The notes below the pieces were generated by a model, which was given only the letters and a program-made list of their open reading frames with translations, made no database searches and was not told where the DNA came from. A stretch of DNA of 20,712 nt, taken from the NCBI GenBank assembly GCA_018378255.1, contig JAGZXV010000094.1, positions 1-20,712 on the forward strand. Direction: 5' to 3'. The position numbers and the translations under genes were made by a program. Positions 15,872 to 20,712 of the stretch are shown here, piece by piece (within the stretch, counting starts at the first letter, position 1; each line of letters starts with the position of its first letter). This DNA comes from Clostridiaceae bacterium (GTDB lineage: Bacteria; Bacillota; Clostridia; Lachnospirales; Lachnospiraceae).

Positions 15872-17554
15872 TTATAAATACGGATGAACTAATTGATCCG
15901 CTTCTGCCAGAGATATCCCTCTTTCTCTGGCAATACGCGCCATATCCTCGTATTCTGTTTTCCGTCGTTTTACATCCCAGCCGCTGCTTTCCTTAATATG
16001 GACGGTTCCGTACTGGGTATCCACGCTTTTTATCTCCCGCTTTAATGTATATCTGGCACAGTTGTATTCCCGCACGCCTAATGTTGTGGTATGCCGGAAT
16101 AAAAGCCTTACCATTTTTTCTTTGTCCTTTGTTCTGCACATGCACACAAGCATCACTCCCGGCCGGTTTTTCTTCATTCCGATGGAGACCGTATAAACGT
16201 CCAGCGCCCCTTCCTCCATCAGCCTTTCCTGGGCAAACCCTATGGCCTCAGGCGTCATATCGTCCAGATTGCAGCAAAGCTCGGATGCCTCATCTTTTGA
16301 ATCCCCGGTTTCTCCCAGCATAGCCCGGACACAATTCGCCCGTTCAAACTCCTTCTTACCCATGCCATATCCAATTTTGGAAACCTTCATAACCGGCATG
16401 GAACCGAATTTTTCTGAAAAATGCTTCAGCAGCGCCGCACCCGTAGGAGTACAGAGTTCACCTCTGACCTCGCCTCCATAGACCGGCACATCTTTTAAAA
16501 TATAAGCAGTGGCCGGAGCCGGAACCGGAAGAATTCCATGGGCGCATCTCACCTGGCCGAATCCTACATGGACGGGAGATGTAATCACCTGATCGGGGGC
16601 TAATTCGTTGATCAGCATGCAGACGCCCGTAATATCGGCCACCGCGTCCAAAGAACCCACTTCATGAAAATGAATCTGATCCACAGGCATTCCGTGTGCA
16701 TGGCTTTCCGCCTCCGCTATCAGTTCATAAACAGCCAGCACATCCCTCCGAACCTGGTCCGGAAGGTCTAAATGCCCGATCATGTGCCGTATTTCATGCA
16801 TTCCCGTATGGTGATGATGCCCCGGACCGTGATCGTGATTATGGTTGTGATCGTGACCATGACTGTGATCGTGATCGTGGCTATGGTCGTGATCGTGGCT
16901 ATGGTCGTGATCGTGGCTATGGTCGTGAGGCCCGGAATGATTTGCATCATTATGGTCATGAGAATCATGGTTATGGGCCGTACAGATATATCCATCGTGG
17001 TCCTGATAATTTGATGCACAAACATGATCCTCATGGCTATGGTGATCTTCTGATAAAGTTTGGTCATTATGGCCATGTTTATGCTCTGTACAGCTCTGAT
17101 CATCATAATCATGGTGATCATGTTTATCTTCTGCACATCTTTGGTCATCGTTACCATGTTTATCTTCTGTGCATATTTGACCATGATGATCATGATCGTG
17201 TCCATGTTCTCCATGGTCATGCTTTCCATGGCCATGCCCTCCAACTTCATGCTCTCCGTGATCATGTACATGCTCTCCATGACCATATCCATGCTCATGC
17301 CCCATATCATGCCCATGCAAATGCGCATGCCACTCATCCAGACTTTCTTCTTCCTCCCCGTTAATCACCACCGACACATGGGTTCCGGTAATTCCGCATT
17401 TCACAGCCGGTTCAGCCGTAACTTTCACTCCCGGAATCCCCAATTTTTCAAATCTCTCTAAAAATCCGTCCCGGTCCGGGTGCAGTTCCAGGAGAGCAGC
17501 CATCAGCATATCCCCTGCTGCCCCCATATTACATTCAATATATAACGTTTTCAC
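15872..17554 (-). CDS. larC: Nickel-pincer cofactor biosynthesis protein LarC with giant His-rich insertion
   Basis: LarC inserts nickel into the pyridinium-bis-thiocarboxylate mononucleotide to complete the nickel-pincer cofactor, a CTP-dependent cyclometallase step. The N-terminal MKTLYIECNMGAAGDMLMAA and the later IHFHEVGSLDAVADITG are hallmark LarC sequences. The C-terminal part (ELCCNLDDMTPEAIGFAQ onward) corresponds to the LarC2 region. It is one continuous 560-residue frame, not split by a frameshift as larC1/larC2 is in Lactobacillus plantarum. Residues about 76-249 form a His/Asp/Gly-rich insertion with about 58 His, which accounts for much of the extra length over usual LarC (about 400 residues). 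The start is GTG, with AAAGGAGG 7 nt upstream. It follows larB by 57 bp. Confidence 0.95.
   Translation of the reverse strand: MKTLYIECNMGAAGDMLMAALLELHPDRDGFLERFEKLGIPGVKVTAEPAVKCGITGTHVSVVINGEEEESLDEWHAHLHGHDMGHEHGYGHGEHVHDHGEHEVGGHGHGKHDHGEHGHDHDHHGQICTEDKHGNDDQRCAEDKHDHHDYDDQSCTEHKHGHNDQTLSEDHHSHEDHVCASNYQDHDGYICTAHNHDSHDHNDANHSGPHDHSHDHDHSHDHDHSHDHDHSHGHDHNHNHDHGPGHHHHTGMHEIRHMIGHLDLPDQVRRDVLAVYELIAEAESHAHGMPVDQIHFHEVGSLDAVADITGVCMLINELAPDQVITSPVHVGFGQVRCAHGILPVPAPATAYILKDVPVYGGEVRGELCTPTGAALLKHFSEKFGSMPVMKVSKIGYGMGKKEFERANCVRAMLGETGDSKDEASELCCNLDDMTPEAIGFAQERLMEEGALDVYTVSIGMKKNRPGVMLVCMCRTKDKEKMVRLLFRHTTTLGVREYNCARYTLKREIKSVDTQYGTVHIKESSGWDVKRRKTEYEDMARIARERGISLAEADQLVHPYL
16808..17329 (-). 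other. His/Asp/Cys-rich metal-binding insertion within LarC
   Basis: This segment encodes LarC residues about 76-249: dense HxH and DHDH runs plus repeated Cys units of the form C-T/A-E/A-D/H-K/N-H at Cys128, Cys140, Cys155 and Cys191. A further Cys179 follows HEDHV. By composition it should bind several nickel (or zinc) ions and may store nickel for cofactor metallation. Short His-rich stretches are common in nickel chaperones; this one is unusually long. Confidence 0.85.
16853..16924. repeat. 18-bp tandem repeat in the LarC His-rich coding region
   Basis: Three perfect 18-bp copies (plus strand GTGATCGTGGCTATGGTC) lie at 16871-16888, 16889-16906 and 16907-16924, with a degenerate copy before them at 16853-16870. 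Each unit encodes six residues of the HDHDHS type, so gain or loss of copies keeps the frame and changes the number of His residues. Confidence 0.9.
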
Positions 17555-17611
17555 TGATTTTCCTCCTTTTACGCCCTGCAGTTCATCAAACAGCGGTTAT
17601 GTATCATGTCT

Positions 17612-18358
17612 CTACATATGGTTAATCATGCTTCCCAGGTAGCCTGCGCCGAAACCATTGTCGATATTCACCACGCTGACACCGCTGGCACAGGAATTCA
17701 GCATGGAAAGAAGTGCGGAAAGGCCGCCAAACGAGGCTCCGTAGCCGATGCTGGTAGGCACTGCGATCACAGGGCAGTCGGCCAGACCGCCGATCACGCT
17801 GGCAAGAGCCCCTTCCATCCCGGCGATGGCTATAATCACCCGGGCATCCATGATCTCATCAATATGGGCGAACAGACGGTGAATCCCCGCAACTCCCACA
17901 TCGTAAAGACGGATCACCTCATTACCAAGAGCTTGTGCGGTGAGGGCGGCTTCCTCCGCCACCGGCATGTCACTGGTTCCTCCTGTTGCCACCACTATTT
18001 TTCCGATCCCGTCCGGCTCAGGCATCTGTCCGGCAATTCCCACGTGGCCCATTTCGTAATACTGCATCCGGACTGATTTACCCACAATTTCTGCTGCCTC
18101 CGGATTCATTCTGGTAATCAGGATCGTTTTCTGTCCCTGTTCCAGCATAGTGGAAGCGATTTTTATAATCTGTTCCGGCGTTTTCCCCGCACCGTAGATC
18201 ACTTCCGCAATCCCCTGTCTCAAACTTCTGTGGCTGTCAATCTTGGCAAATCCCAAATCCTGAAATGGTTCCGTTTTCAGGTTAAACAAGGCGTCCTCCA
18301 CTGAAATCGTACCGTCCGCCACCTTTTGAAGCATGTTCTTTATCTCGTTTTTTTCCAT
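17612..18358 (-). CDS. larB: Nickel-pincer cofactor biosynthesis protein LarB
   Basis: LarB carboxylates and hydrolyses nicotinic acid adenine dinucleotide to give the pyridinium-3,5-dicarboxylate mononucleotide used by LarE. The 248-residue protein has the LarB-specific DSHRSLRQGIAEVIYGAGKT and a PurE-like catalytic domain with TGGTSDMPVAEEAALTAQAL, GMEGALASVIGGLADCPVIA and TSIGYGASFGGLSALLSML. I chose the ATG at 18358, with GGAGGG just upstream, giving MEKNEIKNML, which matches the usual N-terminus. A longer in-frame start at 18430 lies in the structured gap and lacks a site. It sits between larE and larC on the same strand. Confidence 0.96.
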   Translation of the reverse strand: MEKNEIKNMLQKVADGTISVEDALFNLKTEPFQDLGFAKIDSHRSLRQGIAEVIYGAGKTPEQIIKIASTMLEQGQKTILITRMNPEAAEIVGKSVRMQYYEMGHVGIAGQMPEPDGIGKIVVATGGTSDMPVAEEAALTAQALGNEVIRLYDVGVAGIHRLFAHIDEIMDARVIIAIAGMEGALASVIGGLADCPVIAVPTSIGYGASFGGLSALLSMLNSCASGVSVVNIDNGFGAGYLGSMINHM

Positions 18359-18476
18359 TTTTCCCTCCATGCCGGAGCATTTTGCTGTGCGGGCACCTGC
18401 CGGGGATTTACAGCTTCCCGGCCGATTCAAATTTGTGGCTCCGGCACAAATCTGGGTGTAAAATCAAGCTGTCAGC
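18359..18476 (-). ncRNA. Structured larE-larB intercistronic leader (candidate RNA regulator)
   Basis: This 118-nt gap holds four interlocking pairings. Hairpin 1 has arms ATTTGTG/CACAAAT (18431-18437, 18445-18451) and a loop of GCTCCGG. Hairpin 2 has arms GCCGGG/CCCGGC (18399-18404, 18417-18422). The loop of hairpin 1 extends to a 9-nt match with 18370-18378, directly beside the larB Shine-Dalgarno sequence (18364-18369). The loop of hairpin 2 (18410-18416) matches 18466-18472. On the RNA this allows two crossing pseudoknots. I recognise no known riboswitch class. Confidence 0.4.
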
Positions 18477-19223
18477 CTATCTTCCGGCCAAATCCAGCAT
18501 CACTCCGCTAAAATATGTTCCCACCGCGCCGTAAACCGTTTCCCGCATTTCCAGCACTTTTTTCATCTGGTCCGGCGGAACCTGGATTCTCGCCATTCCA
18601 TCTAAAACTCTCACTCTGAAATCCGTAAATCCCAGATCAAATAAAGCATTTTCCGCCATCTCTACTTTTATCAACATTTCTTCCGTAATCATCCTACCGG
18701 ACGGTATTCTGGTTGCCAGGCAGGCATACGCCGGCTTGTCCCAGGTAAAAAGCCCGGCCTCTTTCGAAAGGCGCCTCACTTCCGGCTTTGTGATTTTGCA
18801 CTCCCTCAGGGGCGAGCGCACTTCCATCTCCTTTAATGCACGCATTCCCGGCCTGTCTCCTGCATCATCCGACGCATTGGTTCCATCGATCAGAACCCGG
18901 TATCCGTCTTCAAGGGCCCGCTTTTTCAAAGCTCCGAACAGCTCTGTTTTGCAGTGATAGCACCGGTCCGGCGGATTGGATGCAACCGTCGCATTGGACA
19001 GAATGTCCAGCTCAATCACGGTCATCTCCACCCCCAGCCCGGCACAGAGCCGTTTGGCATCCTCAAATTCAAACTGAGGCTGAAATGCTGTTTTAATATA
19101 ATAAGGCTGTATCTGAGCGCCGTAATGAAGCCCTGCATACAGAAGATACGAAGAATCCACCCCACCGGAAAAGCCCAGCGCCACTTTGGGGTTTTCCTGA
19201 AAAAATTGATTTAAACCGGTCAT
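18477..19223 (-). CDS. larE: ATP-dependent sulfur transferase LarE (nickel-pincer cofactor biosynthesis)
   Basis: LarE adenylates the LarB product and installs two sulfur atoms before LarC adds nickel. The 248-residue protein has the PP-loop ATP-binding motif GFSGGVDSSYLLYAG (residues 17-31). Cys88 and Cys91 form a CYHC motif, and Cys168 lies in AYACLATRIPSG. The Lactobacillus plantarum enzyme sacrifices a single Cys, whereas LarE with three conserved Cys (known from Thermotoga maritima) can hold a [4Fe-4S] cluster. The three Cys here suggest the cluster type (inference). I chose the ATG at 19223, with GGAGG 5 nt upstream; the TTG at 19235 overlaps that site. Confidence 0.95.
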   Translation of the reverse strand: MTGLNQFFQENPKVALGFSGGVDSSYLLYAGLHYGAQIQPYYIKTAFQPQFEFEDAKRLCAGLGVEMTVIELDILSNATVASNPPDRCYHCKTELFGALKKRALEDGYRVLIDGTNASDDAGDRPGMRALKEMEVRSPLRECKITKPEVRRLSKEAGLFTWDKPAYACLATRIPSGRMITEEMLIKVEMAENALFDLGFTDFRVRVLDGMARIQVPPDQMKKVLEMRETVYGAVGTYFSGVMLDLAGR

Positions 19224-19235
19224 TTTTACCTCCAA

Positions 19236-19775
19236 TCAGACATGAAAGCGGTCATAAGCAGCATAGCAGTCCAGGCAGAGTTTCTGATCTCCCTGAAGGC
19301 GGAGCATGTGCTCGGCGGTCATTTCCCCACAGCAGTCACATTGGTATGACTGAAAGAGCCTGGCCCGTTCCGGAACCTGGTAAGACGGCTGCTTCACAAG
19401 AAACAGATCTTTTGGATCGCTGGCCTGCAGAAACCGGAAGGATTCCTCCTTTGACTGAAATTTGGGACGCTCCTTCAACACCAGGCGTACCGCTTCACCG
19501 TTCTTTCGGTTATAGAAGGAAAATGCCTGTTTTCCCCTCATGTGGAACAGCAGATTGCCTTTTCCGATGCTGCACCCTAAGATCACCTGAATCGCATCCA
19601 CTCCGCAGGCGTCATTTTCTGAAATGCACACCACTTCCTCATCTTCCGAAAAATCCAGTTTTAACAGCTCCATGGCATATAAAGCCGCTTTATAGCCGAT
19701 GGTCAGCCCGCCGCATACATGGCCGTGGAACTGGGCGCATCTGTCCCATAATTCTCTATTCTCATCTCTCATCAT
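19236..19775 (-). CDS. FmdE family protein (formylmethanofuran dehydrogenase subunit E-like)
   Basis: This 179-residue protein has an FmdE domain (PF02663), with the N-terminal CAQFHGHVCGGLTIGYKAAL carrying candidate metal-ligating His/Cys, the motif ENDACGVDAIQVILGCSIGKGNL, and a C-terminal zinc-ribbon CDCCGEM...LCLDCY. FmdE proteins are linked to molybdenum/tungsten enzymes in archaea and occur in clostridia without known function. Here it lies between the ABC ATPase gene and larE, so a role in handling nickel is inferred from context. The ATG overlaps the ATPase stop (ATGA), with GGAGG 7 nt upstream inside that gene. A second ATG one codon later is less favoured. Confidence 0.88.
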   Translation of the reverse strand: MMRDENRELWDRCAQFHGHVCGGLTIGYKAALYAMELLKLDFSEDEEVVCISENDACGVDAIQVILGCSIGKGNLLFHMRGKQAFSFYNRKNGEAVRLVLKERPKFQSKEESFRFLQASDPKDLFLVKQPSYQVPERARLFQSYQCDCCGEMTAEHMLRLQGDQKLCLDCYAAYDRFHV

Positions 19776-20712
19776 TCAAAATCCTCCATTTGGTAAATAC
19801 TGCACTCTATATTATCAACTACCGGTTCAAAAGGCCTTAACTGCCCGTCCTTCAGCAGATAGATCCGGTCCGATACCTTGGCCGCACAAGTCAGGTCATG
19901 GGTCACCATCAGCATGCTGAATCCCTTTTGGTTCTGCAGGCCCTTTAAAAGTCTGAGAACATTGGCCTTGCTGGACGGATCCAGCATCGACGTGGGCTCG
20001 TCTGCGATCAGCAGAGACGGCTTCATCGTCAGAGCCCGGGCCACCGCAGCCCTCTGTTTCTGGCCTCCGGATAGTTTTCTTATTTTCATTTTCAAAAAAT
20101 CATCATGGCAGGGAAGTCCCACATCCCTGAGGGCATCCTTAACCGCCTCCCTGGTTCTTGGTTCCCCTGATAAGAGCAAAGGCTCTCCCACCGCCTCCAA
20201 CACGCTCATTCCAGGATTAATGGAAGCGTTGCTGTCCTGGAACACCATCTGAAGCCCATTCTTCATGCGGTGCAGTTTCCCATAATCCACAGGCTTTCCT
20301 TCAAACAGGATCCTCCCCTCAAATGTATCGGAAAAGCCTCCCAATATTCTGGAAAATGTGGTTTTCCCCACCCCTGACTTTCCCACCAGTGAAACGAATT
20401 CCCCATGTCCGATCTCAAGCCCGGCATCCTTAATCACTTCCTGATTTCCAAAACTCTTTCTGATATGCTCCGCTTCCAGAAGGGTGACGATGCCGCCCCG
20501 GTTGCATGCCACATATTGCCCCTCTTTCCACTCAGTGAGCCCAGGCTTTTTGCTCTTACAGACCTCAAGCCCCTGGCTGCATCTGGCGGCAAACGGACAT
20601 CCGTCCCCCGTCTCCTCCCCCGCCGGACGGATCCCCCAGATATCCCTTACCAGATTGATATCCATGGAGGAACGGATCAGCCCCTGGGTATAAGGATGTC
20701 TGGGACGGTTAA
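19772..20712 (-). CDS. Fused double ABC ATPase (Opp/Nik-type), N-terminus beyond window
   Basis: The frame stays open to the right edge and continues off the window. The first visible residues, HPYTQGLIRSS (about 20675-20710), and the Cys motif CPFAARCSQGLEVC...YVAC are the C-terminal end of an OppD/NikD-type ATPase. A second ATPase follows in the same frame: Walker A GKSGVGKTTF, signature LSGGQKQR, Walker B LLIADEPTSMLD and H-loop MVTHDLT. An internal ATG at 20665 is therefore not the start. Fused ATPases of this kind are known (GsiA/YejF). In front of lar genes it may energise nickel import, but peptide transport cannot be excluded. Permease and binding-protein genes are expected beyond the edge. 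Confidence 0.85.
   Translation of the reverse strand, partial: NRPRHPYTQGLIRSSMDINLVRDIWGIRPAGEETGDGCPFAARCSQGLEVCKSKKPGLTEWKEGQYVACNRGGIVTLLEAEHIRKSFGNQEVIKDAGLEIGHGEFVSLVGKSGVGKTTFSRILGGFSDTFEGRILFEGKPVDYGKLHRMKNGLQMVFQDSNASINPGMSVLEAVGEPLLLSGEPRTREAVKDALRDVGLPCHDDFLKMKIRKLSGGQKQRAAVARALTMKPSLLIADEPTSMLDPSSKANVLRLLKGLQNQKGFSMLMVTHDLTCAAKVSDRIYLLKDGQLRPFEPVVDNIECSIYQMEDFE

Noticed and set aside
16853..16924. Short repeats as a CRISPR array
   Set aside because: The units are contiguous 18-bp copies without spacers, inside an in-frame LarC coding region. No cas genes are present.
16696..17364. Long plus-strand frame and other-frame minus-strand frame across the His-rich part of larC
   Set aside because: These are mirrored low-complexity shadows: repeated His/Asp codons read as Met/Val/Ile or Arg/Tyr/Gly in other frames. 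No ribosome binding site or conserved domain supports them.
15872..17554. Programmed frameshift splitting larC into larC1/larC2
   Set aside because: A single uninterrupted frame covers both regions, so no frameshift is needed here.
18359..18430. Longer N-terminus for LarB
   Set aside because: The extra 24 residues do not match LarB, the start lacks a ribosome binding site, and a strong GGAGGG lies right before the internal ATG.
18359..18476. Known NiCo riboswitch
   Set aside because: The conserved core sequences of that class were not recognised and the position within an operon is atypical. Kept only as an unclassified structured leader.

Overview
The window looks like a chromosomal segment from a gut-type clostridial Firmicute, most likely Lachnospiraceae (Enterocloster/Hungatella-like). 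The clues are strong GGAGG-type ribosome binding sites before almost every gene, moderate GC content (judged by eye, not computed), Opp-type peptide transporter genes, and Lar nickel-cofactor genes. Taxonomy is inference only. I see no tRNA, rRNA, insertion sequence, integrase or CRISPR array.

Region A (156-13739, minus strand) reads as one long, tightly packed operon of 13 genes. In transcription order these are a ceramidase-N-terminal-like hydrolase, an HSL-type alpha/beta hydrolase, a complete Opp/Dpp-type ABC importer (lipoprotein binding protein, two permeases, two ATPases), an MBL-fold metallohydrolase, a four-helix membrane protein of unknown function, an esterase, a beta-propeller lactonase, a second esterase and a MATE exporter. 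A divergent LysR regulator (13857-14732, plus) faces the operon. The 117-bp shared promoter region has a perfect -10 but no good -35 for the operon, and three ATAGAA/TTCTGT half-sites. None of the six hydrolytic enzymes has a visible signal peptide. The simplest reading is import of an ester-, amide- or lactone-containing compound by the ABC system, stepwise cytoplasmic hydrolysis, and export of a product or toxic compound by MATE. The substrate cannot be named from sequence.

Region B (14764-15842) holds a bidirectional terminator hairpin between the convergent LysR and LRR genes, a small internalin-like leucine-rich-repeat lipoprotein gene, and a structured leader with a 35-codon ORF whose stop overlaps the lipoprotein start.

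Region C (15872-20712, minus strand) is a nickel-pincer-cofactor cluster. In transcription order it has a fused double ABC ATPase (running off the right edge), an FmdE-family protein, larE, larB and larC. LarC carries an exceptional His/Asp-rich insertion of about 174 residues with interspersed Cys-containing repeats. The larE-larB gap (118 nt) contains four interlocking complementary segments ending at the larB Shine-Dalgarno sequence, a possible RNA regulator. LarA, the usual enzyme that uses this cofactor, is not in the window.

The most interesting items are the metal-binding insertion in LarC, the larB leader, the LarE-FmdE-ABC ATPase association, and the hydrolase-rich LysR/Opp operon.
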